Shown here: piece by piece, positions 36,194-49,900 of the stretch | Layout: each line of letters opens with the position of its first letter | Numbering within the stretch: position 1 is the first letter of the stretch | NCBI GenBank assembly: GCA_903813345.2 | Contig: CAIIXF020000006.1 | Coordinates: 6,500,989 to 6,564,988 of the forward strand | Direction: 5' to 3' | DNA: 64,000 bases | From: Owenia fusiformis | Taxonomy: Eukaryota > Annelida > Polychaeta > Sabellida > Oweniidae | Notes under the pieces: generated by a model | What the model was told of the DNA's origin: nothing | The model's database searches: none | Seen by the model: only the letters and a program-made list of their open reading frames with translations | Translations under genes and position numbers: made by a program

Positions 36194-37063
36194 TGTTACG
36201 TTCGAAAATAACAGAAAGTAAAAACAGCAATTAAAATATGATAACAATATATTTATATTTTGAAAACTAAATAATATAACAATAATATAAAGGAGGTTTA
36301 ATACTTAAGTGATGTCCAATCAATGATACGGCTTATTCTTGATGTCGATAAATGTCGTTGACGATCCTTGAGAATGTTCCAGATCACGAATGTTTCGATA
36401 ATCGTTAATAGTTCTCCAATGTTTGTAATAATTCAATAATGTTCGTTGTAATCCTATAATGTTTGTATCCAATAATGTTTGATGATAATCCACAAATGTT
36501 TGATGATAATCCACAAATGTTTATGATAATCCACGAATGTATATGATAATCCGTATATAGTGTGTGTTGTAATATATGTCCATATAAAGTCCTCAGGTTG
36601 TATATTTGTAGTGTTATAAATGTTCCCACGGTAATTATCTGCTAAGAAGATGTCCTTTTGATAAACTTTGAAATTCTGCTTTATTTAGTTCCTTTGAGAT
36701 GTCCAGTTATGATTACTTAATTATCTGCTGATGAGAGTCACTGTGTAGTTGCTTTTATACTAGTGTATAAGAATGTTCTGGAGAGAAGGTTCCAGAAGTA
36801 CATCTTGATTGGACATCTTTAGTGACATGATTAAATTTTAATGAATGGTTATAATTTCTAGAACTATCTGGATGGTCAAGGGTTAATGAGTCATTCAGTT
36901 CAGTTTTGTTTACAAGATACAGTGTATAATGTCATTGTGACCTTGACCTAAGATCTCTAATAAAGAATAGCTCAACATATACAGCAAGCATAGATTACAA
37001 ATTAAAAAAAACTATAGGTGAATATAGTAGAATATAATATACATGTAGCTCACTACTGTAACA
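36194..37063 (-). repeat. 5' LTR (right copy)
   Basis: 870 bp. The plus strand begins tgttacgttcgaaaataac and ends ctactgtaaca. It should contain the element's promoter. Apparent identity with the left LTR means a recent insertion. Confidence 0.92.
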
Positions 37064-37933
37064 CTATATTCAAACCACCAAGTTATTTTCTAATTTCTTC
37101 ACCTCCAAATGACATTTGATGCATGTAAATAAAACAAAGGTAACACTGAAAGTTACAGAGGTAAAGGTATAATAAATAACAGAACCCCAGGTATTATACA
37201 CTGGTGTCAGGCTTCAATGTGACTTTATAGTAGGGGTGTACCAGTTACTTTTGAGGAATCTCTTCTTCCTTAGCATTATAACATAATGTTCTTATAAAAA
37301 TCCTTTCCTGAGAATTTTTCTATTAATAATCCCACAAAATGTTAACTATGTACTGTATCAAAACACAAGTTTTAGTACTAATATCTATAATTTTCTGTAA
37401 CCCTGAAATGTAACCCTACAACTTGGTGCTCCCATAAGTATTGAGCATGGGGACAAAAGACTTGCTTTAAGACTACATTGTATACATAAAGATTTGTTGG
37501 TTGTCCCCTTTTGTATGCATTTATTCCATTCACAATAGACCTTGATTCAATGACAAATTCTGAGCTATATTCAGATAAACAAGGGTATGAGGACTTTTGA
37601 AGGTTGTATAGCATAGAGGGGTGAAATAGACATTGACAATATTGTTTCAATACAATTACTGTTTTCAATACGTACTTGCTATTTTTTAATAACATTTTAA
37701 AATGAGAATTCATCCATGGGATGGGGGGAGCAAAATTAGCAGTTTTTCACCATTCTGATCACTTTTTAAGTGATTTTGGGCCAAAATGGTCAAATGTGAG
37801 CACCCCTGGAATTCTTTAAAAAGTGACCACCCCTCTTTTGCAAAAGCTGGCTATGAGCCTGTCATCACCACTTAAAGTAGGCATACTCTAGCCAAGTTTG
37901 TTGGTTAGAGGCTTGAGTAAGTATTGATAAGTA

Positions 37934-40900
37934 CTAACTCTTACCTTCTTCCAAGGCTGTCTCTGGACAATCAATCATTGTGTCATTGATTCTCACTTGT
38001 GCTTTATTCACTTGCTATCAATAAGCAGAATTATATTTAACTGTAAACTTACCTTTGTATACTGTAAATTGTTTAAATTGCTCGATGCTCGGATGTTCCA
38101 GAGCCAGATCCAGCCCCTATTGGTACAGGATTGTACTCAAAGTATTGGCTCAAAGGATAAATGTGAAGATAAGCCAAGAGCCAAAAATGCTACATCAAAA
38201 AAAATGACCACCCAAAAATATGACCCTCGTACTGACCTTTATTTTTTCCATCTGTCAGACATTGATTGATCAATATTTACCCTGTAATCTCTTCTTTATG
38301 TATTAGCTTGAATGGTTGCATGATATCCATTATTGACACTGTAATTCGACTTTTCCCGGGACATTTATTTCAAATTTTCAGAGCGTAAAGATAATGGAGT
38401 GCTTCGGTGTCCGATGTTGTTCGTCTCTCAAATTACGTCACATCGCAACCAGCAGCCAATGAAAGTAAAGGATCGAGAACCTCAACAAACCGTTGTTATT
38501 GTTTCTACAGGAGTTTAAAGAAATGTCATGGGACTTCTCGGTAATCTCTGATGTGATGTCATCCGGAGTGGCGTCACATTCTCAGAAAAGGCATTTGACT
38601 TCGGAAATAATCATTTGAACAACGGAGATAGCCGAAGCACTCCACAAATATACGCTCGCTCATTTTATGCTTTTATCAACAGACGCTTTCTTGGATATGT
38701 GGATTTAGTGATTGGAGTTGAAGCTTACAACAGTACGCATCGTTTGAGGTATGACATGTGATATTTATTGATAAACTGACTCCAAAATCAAGGAAAAATA
38801 AATTTTCCGAAGATCTCGTGTCTTGTCCTAGAGTATAGTTATTGAGCCTAGACACAGAGGATTAATCTGGCAGAGGTCCGTGGGTAAAACCTAGTATGTA
38901 TCCAACAGACCGAATATAATATTCGGTCTGTTATGATTGATATATTTCCTGTGGAAATCTCGGTGATATTTTTTGCACATAAATTTCTCGTTTATTACAA
39001 GAATGTTCACCTTGAAAATTGGTGAATATGTTGGAGAGATGTTCATCTTAAACAAGAAGCAAAAATATTTGTATAAGGCGGGTACAAGTTGATATAAAAT
39101 AATGAAATGTTCAGACTCACCAAAACTTCAGGATGTGTTTATAAGTACATCGCGAAATCAATGTCAAGGACGTTTGAGTTCACGAGATCCAAACGAGATA
39201 TGCAAATTTTGAACTTTGACAACACATGACCACTTGATTACCTCGGCCTTCTTCATGAATATTTCCGCTCTATTTACTATAAATGAAGAAAATTAATCGG
39301 GATAATGATAATAAATGACTAGATCTAATAAATTCCCGCACAAATGGAATTTATCAACACGCTTCCGTCCGCTCCACGTGTTATTTGTTTACAAATAGAC
39401 TGACGTCACTGGCTAAATCTCGTTTATCGTGAGAATTGGCATTGCCAAATGGCTTGACCTAATCAATGGCTTCGCTACAAGAAGCGTCTGTACATTTTAT
39501 GAATATCTTCAGTAAGAGGACAATATACGAAAAAATAATATTGTAAGTACTTTATAAGGTAATCATTTTATCATTTAACAAACTTATTTGTAACATTTAT
39601 ACAACACCACATTTTACAATAGGTGACTTACAGTCTGAATATTTATTCAGACGAAGGATACAGTCTAGGTAAAACCAAAAGATCAAAAAAAGAAAAGCGA
39701 AGTTTCACACAATCACTTAAAATGTATTTGACGATCCCTTTACAGGTTTATGGTATAGTTTTTCTCACTAAAGTATTAAATAACTCACATTTACTCTTTT
39801 AACTTTACAAAATAAACATGTTACTCACCTAAATACACGCGTTTTCCTAATTAAGTGCAGACACTTTCTGAAGATTTCATCAGCAGTCAGCATGAGGACG
39901 AGATCAGGGATGGAGTGAACATAGTCACGAAATATGAAAACACAACTAACCTACCGTATTCGCCTTACAAAGCGCCCAGTCGAAATGAGTGTGAGTGCCC
40001 CCTTAACTTCTTTTCTTGGCGTTATGAAAGTATATCAGCATGCAGACCATGATATGATTTATTAACTTCTATTATTAAAACAGGTTCAGGGGGGCTTCAG
40101 GAGTAAATTAAAGCAAATTTACCCTCGGGTATCGCTGTATTCCATGTATGGAATTATGTGTAAATTTTTCAACTCTTTACCCTTAAGATCCTATAGCTAC
40201 ATGTATCTACTTACAATTTCAAAACAAATGGGCTACATGAGTACTCTTTGTGATGAGTTACAATGGGAATTTCAATTTCAAAAGTGCTCTGGGTGCTTTT
40301 TGCGGTGAATACGGTATCAGTAATTTAGCTAACTTACAATCAGTAACCTTTAAGAGAGGGATGGGATGTTATACTTTGTTCTTTACTTTGATTTAATCAT
40401 AAAATAAATATTGATTTCATGATTTCTGTTGAAAGCCCATGCATATACACACGTTGACAGTTTTTTTATGAAAGTGCTCACTATTTAACATGCTGTACCA
40501 AGGTTCTCACAAAAAGTCATGCTTCGAGACTTTGTTACACTTGAAAAGGGGAATGATAAGTTCATCTTTGAATTCTGGGTAATTCCCCCCCCCCATTTGA
40601 CCCCATAAACATCACCTCCTAAACAGGGGCGGATCCTGGATTTTGTGTATTAGGGGGGACGTTTGATGATAACAGTGAGCAAAGAAAACTAGAATAGGGG
40701 GGTCTAGCGCATTCTCCCCCCAGAAAATTTCAAAACTTGAACATCATTTGGTGCAATCTGACCAATTCCAGAGCGTATCTCCAATCCCCACATCGGATTA
40801 CAGCGTAATGCGTTATCGATAACCATTTACTTTGATTGCCAGTTGAAATTCTGATTTTTTAGTTTTTAAGGGGGTGTGTGCCCCCCCATACCTTGATCTA

Positions 40901-43900
40901 GATCCGCAAGTGTTAAAGGACTCCGAAGCTGAAATACAAGTATATTGAATGAGAGGCTCCTAATACTTCATACAAAACAAGAAAAATTTATTACTGACTA
41001 TTTTAGATCAATGATCATTCATGTATAGTTGCATCCATGTATTTAGTGTCATGTAAAGTAACCATATTGAAGGTCATTCATGTAGTTACAGGTTAAGGTC
41101 AGCTTAAAGGTCATAGAGGGCAATTACCCCTTGAAGGTCAAAAGTCAGTCAGGTATTGAAGTCTTATATTGAATGCTTATATTGTTGCCTAATCCCATGT
41201 TATTAAAATCTGATACATAAAACTTTCTGTTTTATTCCTCAAAGTCATTTTCATACATACATGTAAGACTCTTTGTTTGAAAAATTGTGAATTTATTTAA
41301 AGTGAAATTTTGGTTGTCACACTCATCTATATGAATATGCAAAACTTTACAAAAATCGTTCATCCCAATCAATTTTTTTTGCAGAAATTAAGAAGATTGG
41401 TTGAAAAACTGAGTGATGAACTCTTAGGTGCAGACAAATGGGTCAGAGAAACTGTTTAGATCTTATAAATTAAATGGTACAGAAATTGGGCTGTTACCTC
41501 AATATCTTAAGCATGACCCTTGGAGCTTGGTTTTTAATTGATCCTGAAAAATCGCAATCAACTTACAACTTGTTCAACTTGAACCATCGACATAAAAAGT
41601 CATAGAATTTGGGTATTTTAGACTCAGAGTTAGATACTGAGCTAAATTTTGTATTTTGATAGCTTATACATTGTACACATAGAAACAATAAAACAATATT
41701 TTCCAATTTTATATACAACTTTGTACAAAATTCAACAGACATAATATTATATAGTATCACAAAATACTGGCTTTCTTGTCTATATACAATAATTACAGTA
41801 GTACATAATGATATACAATTGAGCTTTGTTCATCTCAGTTTATTTCATGGCCAATACTGTGTCAGAGATTTGAAAATCAACAAGGGAACTGGCAAATATG
41901 TTTTAAAACCATTAAAAATTTGTTTTCACTTTTCACAAATATGGGCTCAAAAAGCCTATTTTTTAAAAATGAGGTTTATTTTTGTAAACACAAAAAGGCC
42001 AATTCTTAGGCAGAAAAGATATTGGTCCCTAGTGATCACCCAGATCCACCAGAGCACTTAGTGTAAGTTATTCCATGCTATAGAAATGACCAGGGTACAA
42101 TATGACTGAAAATGGTAATGTTCTGTACAATATTCTACAGGCTTCAGGTCCATAGCCCTAACTTTTCCAAGGAGGTTTCATTTATTATAAAATAGACAAT
42201 TTTGGCCAAAACTCACTCAAAGTGCTCAAAATGGTGAAAAACAGCAGGATTTTGAAAGACTTTTTGCACCCCCACCCCTGGCTATGGGCCTGAGCTTGGC
42301 AGCTGGTTGGGACTGTGTTAGATGGATCATGATCAAAATGATGGTTGCTTGGTGAATCTCTTTCTAAATGAAATGCAATCAAAAGCAATGTTTTGCTGCC
42401 ACATCAGTATACTGAACAATCATCAATTGTCCGCTTACAAAGGTCACAATTAATTTCCCATTGTACATGCAGCCTCACTTGATGCAGTCTAACTGTTAAA
42501 GCAGGCAAGGTCTCAATCACTTTAAGCAGGTGACTTGTAGTTTCCTATTGTTTATGCTGATCACATACAATTTACCATTGTTAATGCTATCTCATGCAAA
42601 TTGGATCCATTGTTTATGCAGTTATATATTAGACAGTGTTAGATCCATTAAATCCAGCAATTTTTCACTCACTTTTTTTCTGTCCTTTCTGGGGCTGAAA
42701 ATCAAAGAAAAAATAATAATATATACATGTACTGGCCATTTAATAGATGAGATGGTTTAGGGTCAAAAATTCAAATGTAAATATGTTAATTAACATTCAA
42801 TGCAATGTGGATATACATGTAGATGCACATTCAAATGTAAAATATATAACTTATATTTCTTAACATGTTACTTCAGGTTGGTAATTAATTTTTATATCCA
42901 TAACTGTTACTGTTTGACGCAACCTTATCACCACGGTGATGAGGATCGTTCTGACGTCACAAGATAAGATCGGGTCCAACGCCAGAAGTTAAATTCTGAG
43001 GAAGAAACTGTGTTTTCGAAACATCAATAAACAATTTTAAGGTTGCGTCAAACAGTAGCAGTTATGCATATAAAAATAGGTAACTTATAGAGAAGATTTG
43101 CATACAAGACATTCCACTCTGAAACTTTAGCCTTGGGGTTGAGTTTGTTCGCACAATATGCCATAATTGTTATCTGTAGAATTTTTGTAAATTGCTTATG
43201 GCTTTTTCATATGTAATATGAAACCCAAAAAGTCTGGCTAATGTATTGTCTAATTTTGCTTGATTTAAATGCAATTGCAAATGTAATTGGGAATAATAAA
43301 ATTATTTCACACAGTGATAGAATTATCAGACAAAATCGCACTGTTGAAATTAACACCATGCATAAATCTACTATAGATAGATACACATCAAGGTTAGGTT
43401 AAATAATATTGTTAGATAATCACACATGTTAATGTCAAAATATTTTAGGCACAAACATTGATTTTCTACTTTTCTAGTTCCCTGTTACAATGTGTAACAG
43501 ATTTACCTGTTCTCGTAATTTTCTTGGAAAATAAGGCTGCTTGGGAAATCATAAACACACTCCGAGAATTTCAATGCGATTGTTGTAAATAGTTTACATG
43601 GGGTTACCTTCAGAAATTATACCATGCAAATTATGATTTTCACAACCGTGAACAAAAAAGGTTTGTCGATCTATGTCTATATTTCTTTCTCATTCTAATG
43701 AGGTGTAAATGGGTTTTCAAGTGGGTGCAGCCCTATTTTCAAAATCTCAACCAGGTACAGGTCCATTTGATTCAAATCTTCTTCATGCATTTACTACATG
43801 TAAAAAGGCAGTTGAAGCTGATCATCATCACAAATGTTTTGATTGAATAGGTTATTACAATATCAAATTCAAAATTTCATGCAGCATACATTTATAAAAC

Positions 43901-46900
43901 AATACATGTAAAATTTTGTAGTGTTTTAGTTGTGTGTATGATATCAAATCCAAATTCATTTGCACTCTGAATATTTTACTTACGGCTAGATATTGGAAAG
44001 AAAAATGATAAAAATTAAAGATTGACATTTTCTTGCAGATAATATTCAATAACCATAGATCTGAATTCAACAGAAAGATAAGATTAGTCTTAGACTTTCC
44101 CACCACTCTCAAGTCCCTTAAAAACTTGATTAGGAAATCCTACACCCACAAACTGTATGAGTAACATGTACATGTATTTCTAATATGACATTTATTAGTT
44201 ATAGATGGCGTCCTAGTAGGTAACTTAAATAGCCTATTTTTCATTACTTCTTGAAATCAAATTCCAATAATATTGACTAAAATTCATTTTAATTTTAATA
44301 CTTTTATTTCTGATTAAATATTGTGACTACATACGAGGTTCTGAGAGTTTCTGCCAGATTGGAGCCAGTAGTTCATCCAAGTTTTCTTTCTGCATAATGA
44401 AATCATTTGTTGTTGCATCAGGCGTGTTTTCTAACCAATCAGATTTCTCCGAACATGACCCATTGGCAACGTTCTATAAACAGAATATTACATGTGATGT
44501 AATACATCGTAAAATGTATTGTATAGGTGAGACAAATGAGGCCAAATGGGATATTAATCCAAATTACCCTTAAAAGAGTTTTACATCCTAACCTATTAAA
44601 AACATTAACAAAATCAAAAAAATTATCAATTCAGTTTCATTTGAAAAACAGTTTGACTAAATATTTTTCTATAATATTTTGGTGAGGCAGAAACAATGAT
44701 GGGAGCCACGTCATAATGTTAACATGACAATCCTATGCTTTACAAGTTCACATGTTTAAGATTAATATATTCTTTGTCTGTGCATTAACTTGATAATTTT
44801 ACCTTGTCATCACGTGCAATACGACCTTGTACTTTTTCTGGATCAGATAAGGTTTCCCTCATTGCATTTATTGTATTTATTAGATTCTGTTTAGCTTCTG
44901 CAAAAATTAATACATAACATAAATAAGACAATAGTACAGATCATAATTATTGTACAGTCATATACGTAATGTACAAGTACTGATCGATGATTTTTAAATA
45001 ATTTAATCCATTTCAAATTATGTTTCCTTTTGAAATGTTGCCCCTATTGATAAACCCACCTGCCCAGTCCAGATAATCAACACATTCTGATTGGTCATAT
45101 CTAAGAGCTACTTCTCGTGCACGTTCATTGTGACAGTTTCTTTGTTGTAAGTCCCACCCATTGTCAACCAGCACTTTAAGGCATTCTACACGACCCCATG
45201 CTGCAGCCCTGTGGAGACTGGAGTAACCTACAGTAGAAAGAAAGCAGTCAGGGTAAACACCTGAACAGGTACTAAATAAGTGATCTCCCTGGTTGTTGTC
45301 CCAAGGTCCTGGCTACATCTTTATTTTGCCTGCTTCCTATGAAATATATCAATACAGTGACCTGTGAAGTGGATTACCTTTAGAAGTGGAACACCTCTGT
45401 AACTAGTGGAACACTTTGCAGAGTCCCAAGACCAACTGACATAATGTTAAATGAACTTTCCTAAGTGGAACACCTCTCAAGTGGAACACTTTTTAGAGGT
45501 ACAAAAGGTGTTCCACTTAGACAGGTTTTACTGTAATTCACCTTTTGACAGGCTACTTCAACATGATGGCAGGTAATTTTCATATTTTCCACAGAATGAA
45601 ATATCAGGTTGCTCAAATGTTGGTAAAATCATGGTAAATAAAACTCACATGTTATATTAGATTTGACTGTCATCAATTCAATGGTTGGAATTAGGTTAAG
45701 ATCCATCAAAAGTCATTGATTCATTGCAATAAACATACTTATTTTAACAGCAACAGCAGACTACCACTGACATACAGTACATAACGTTCCTGACCTCAAA
45801 ATTGGTAATGATGTTCTACCTCGAGTTGATCATCATAAACATTTAGGTCTCATACTAGACAAACACCTAACTTTTGACCAACATATCACAGAGCTCACCA
45901 AGAGGATTGATAAACTATTAAACCCACTTAAATCTCTAAGCAACAAATTAAATGGAAAACACCTGGAATTAATCTTCAAATCTTTCATACTTCCAATTTT
46001 CGACTATTGCGATATTCTTTATGGTTGTGCAAATATGAATAAATTAAAATCCATTGATCAATTATACTACAAAGCAGCCTGCATTTGCTCAGGTGTACTA
46101 CATGGAACATCTTCAACAAAAGTCTTTAACTGCTTAAATTGGCCAAAGCTATCTGATAGAAGACAAATGCATAGACTTTTCCTGATGTACCGAGCTTACA
46201 ACAATAAACTTCCATCCTACGTTTTGAGTATTTTTAATCAATATCGTAGAAATCTTCCATCAATAACACGAAGAAGTCGTGACTACCAAATTCCAATCAA
46301 AACCTCAACATTTTCAAATAGATCATGCGTATTTAAATCCATCATTGACTGGGAGTCTCTCCCACCCGAAATTAAAGAATCACCAAATCTAAATATTTTT
46401 AAATCGAATGTAAAGAAAAAATTAATGACTACTTATATCATTAATTCCTCTGAGATCTCCTTAACAAGGAGCCAAGAAATTTCTCTGAACAAGGTGCGCT
46501 GTGATCTGATCTTCCAGTCCCATTTTTACGCCCACAATTTTACTAATGTACCATCCCCTACATGCAAATGTGGGTATAGCAATGAAACATCCATTCATGT
46601 CATGTTCTCTTGTAACCTTAGATCACAATATCTTAAAGATTTAGAGGATGCACTTACTCTTCTAAATTTTAATTACCCAGCATTTAAAAACCAGCAAGAC
46701 AAATTATCATTGTTTTTGTATGGAGACAGAAGTCTGCCAAAAGAAGTTAATATTGAAATTTTAAGGCTCACCTCAGCTTTTATTCAAAGGTGTGCAAGCG
46801 TGTAAGTATTTCTTCCACCACCAACTGTATAATTTTGTACACAATAATTCTTTTGTTTATTGCAAATTCATTGTCATACTTTCTTTTTAAATCTTGTTAT

Positions 46901-49900
46901 TATTTAATTGTGGCTTATAATGCTTCATTGCAAAGCCGCAACATGTGTATGTAATAATTCTATTTTACTATGAAATAAATCAAATATAAAAAAAAAAAAA
47001 AAAAAAAAGTATTCTGCATACTTTTTTCCCATTACTAATTTTTAAACAAAATATGGAGAACTGTTCTTATCTTCCCACTAAATATGAGCACATTTTAACA
47101 TGAGCAAAACATTCATTATTGCAGAAATCATAATTTCAAGTTGAAGAACACTCCAGCTTTAGACTAATGCCGTGGTCATATTTGCTCCAATTTTCAGCAC
47201 CGGCGCCCGGCCAATGAGTATTTTGTTCAAAATTGAATACACTGAATGTACTCAATCGGCCGGGCGCTGTAGTAAAAATCTGAGCAAATGTGACCACGGC
47301 ATATGATGGCATTAAACCATTGTAAAAAGGGTGCTACATTATTTTTAGCTCACTTACCTTTTTTAGTGGTACTATTAATTTCTGCCCCCCGAGTTATTAG
47401 TTCTTGGACCATTGGTACACGACCTAACATTGTGGCAACATCTAGGGGACATCGAGATTCAGCATTGCGGGTGTTGATGAATGCTTCAACTGTTTCATGA
47501 TGTTCATCCTCTTCATCTTCAAAACATTTTATGAATCTGCAAGTTAAAAGAAAGTAAATTTAACCAACAGATTACTCCTGTAATGAGTTTACTCATGCAT
47601 TTTATTTCAATACATTCTGTTTATTCATCTGTTACCCTGAGAATGCAGGATTAGCTAAATCATGGCTTTAAAAGAGAAAGCCTAAGCCAAATCTAAGCTA
47701 CATGTACACTTAATTCTACTACTCTCCCTATCAGAGCTGTGTTTTGAACAAGTTAATGTTTTCAATAGTCTTTAAATAGCATGCTCCAGAGGGTAAAAAA
47801 TATTGTTCAATTCTGTCATCTTTGTTTTTACGAGAACTGCAAGTAGCCAAATCAGTGTGTAACAACCCAGGTAGCTGTAGTGCAATAAGCCATATATAGC
47901 CATGAAAGGGACTGTGTTAAATTCAATGCCCCATGTGGGAATCGAATCCAAGACCTTCCAGTTATACCACTCCCACCTGAAGGATATACACCCAGGATAA
48001 ACACAAGGGTGGAACCTACTTCTGACAACAATGTAACAGCTTGAGTGCCCCCAAGGAGCTGTAGTGCAACAAGCCAGATACAGACATAAGAGGTAGTATG
48101 TTAAATTCAATGCCCAGCACATGTTGGAATGGAACATAGGACCTTCCTGCTCAAAGCCTGATGCTCTACCGCTGAGCTTTAAGGGCTAAGCACATCAACT
48201 GAGATGTAATAAGTGTGTAATGTAGTGACTGACGCCTTGAATATTGATAGCTCAGTTGGTACAGCATAAGACTTTGAACGGGAAGGTACTGGGTTTGATT
48301 CCTGCACTGGGCACTGAATTTAGCATATACCCCTTGTCTGGTACAATGCTTTAGAAATACCAGCAAAAAGCCGAGTAAAACTGTGACAATTCTAAATATC
48401 ACCAACTAGATAAAACTAAATAACTGAGTATTAGAATTCTTTTTATGCAGTTGAATCTCCAATCGTAAACTATTGGTTAATCAGCAGGAAGAATCAGCAG
48501 GAAGAAGAAATTTTCATTTTTAATAGCAAAATTCCTCCATTTACTACTATCCCCTTCCAACATCTTGAAAAATGCTGATATATTTCTGATGTAAAACTAA
48601 AATCTCTTCATTCTGCCGATAAACCCATACAACTGGTGATTCAACTGCATAAAAAGAATCCTAAAATATGAAGGAATGTATCGAGGTACTGTAGGTATTT
48701 AAATGTGCAATGCCTAGTACTTTCTCCAAGATTGTAGAAACAATGTCTGAAAAATGTTGGGTCATTGAACCCCGACCTGGGGACCCCAACTTAGCAGGGT
48801 CCTAGTACATGTAGGCTACATACAGTATATATGATAACAATGAGGGTTGCCTGCTCAAGTCTTGTGTAATCATTCAACTTATATAAAATTACGGAGTGGC
48901 TCCAGGACCGACAATTGTCGGTGCTGGAGACTGTCCAGGGGTATTTGCTGGGGTACCGACAATTGTCGGCACTCTATCGTCACCTAGTAGTGCCAGATAG
49001 AGAACCGACAATTGTCGGTACGCAAGTGGCTGCTACGTGTTTTTGCTAGAGAGCCGACAATTTCATAAATAATTCCACTACTTTTACACTTTGAAATAAC
49101 CTCATCACTGGTAGTCTAGTGGTTAGCGAGCACGTCTCGAACACCCTCGGTCCCGAGTTCGAATCCCGACAAGACCTACTTTTTTCTATTGAGGGGGGGG
49201 GGCATAGTGCTTCTTTTGCAGTATGGAATCGTACAGGCATTAACTTGTAGTGAGCCATAATTTATTTCGACAAAAATTGATTCAACTTCCATCAAAATTG
49301 TCCTACAAGCTTCGATTAAAAAACATTTTAAAGCTCTTTTCTTGTCCTATCTAATGGGTCGATATATACAGTTAGGGGAGGGGATGCTTTCGCCCCCGTC
49401 GCTCTCTACCCTTACTACGCCATTGCACAGGAGAAATATCTCATTTGGAATATATCACTGTTTACTTTGCGTTTGATAGCTCTCTCATGCGAGTTGGAAT
49501 CGTGGCCATTAACTAAGGGAGCCAAATGCAACTTCCATCAAAAATCGTTCTATAAGGTGTGAGTACCGTAATCCAACACCAAATTCGAAAATTCATAACA
49601 ATACTTTGCACATATGGCGTTCGTGACCAACTATGAAACGCTTACCCCCCCCCATAGTGTTATATATCAAAATGCACCTGTCCATATAGGGGTTCGATTG
49701 ACCTACATCAAATTATAGGGAGTCAGGTTACTTTTTGAGATATCAGCGTCCGTTTATTGTAACTCGCGTTTGTTACCACTTCCTCAATTCTGATATGAAG
49801 GGCAAACGCGTAGTAAACATGCTCACGTTCGGAACTATTTTGACCTACATCGCTATTTTCGTAATTCAAAAATCAACCCTACCATTCCCTGTTCCCGGGC

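Larger units (their letters stand above)
31672..37063 (-). mobile_element. Complete but RT-less LTR retrotransposon (Ty3/Gypsy type), 5392 bp
   Basis: Two 870-bp LTRs (31672-32541 and 36194-37063), TGTTAC...GTAACA, look identical where compared. On the minus strand the element reads 5' LTR (right copy), primer binding site, one long Gag-protease-integrase ORF, polypurine tract, 3' LTR (left copy). ctat flanks both sides (31668-31671 and 37064-37067). Reverse transcriptase and RNase H are absent, so it should depend on a helper. It lies between ASS1 and ANKRD45. Confidence 0.92.

Noticed and set aside
37934-38010. Last ANKRD45 exon as an internal exon with donor at the GT near 37944
   Set aside because: Read-through gives a stop after two codons and a family-like protein length; no downstream exon could be found. 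Left as a possibility only.
39855-40052. 65-codon plus ORF between MITE copies
   Set aside because: No recognisable family, no splice context, inside an ANKRD45 intron.
42888-43077. Hammerhead ribozyme (gtgatgag ... cgaaac words)
   Set aside because: The core CTGATGA is not intact and the stems do not form at the required places.
48235-48365. Functional tRNA-Lys
   Set aside because: No anticodon arm of correct size and no acceptor stem; followed by a SINE body.
49103-49176. Functional tRNA gene
   Set aside because: A and B boxes are present but T and acceptor stems do not pair.
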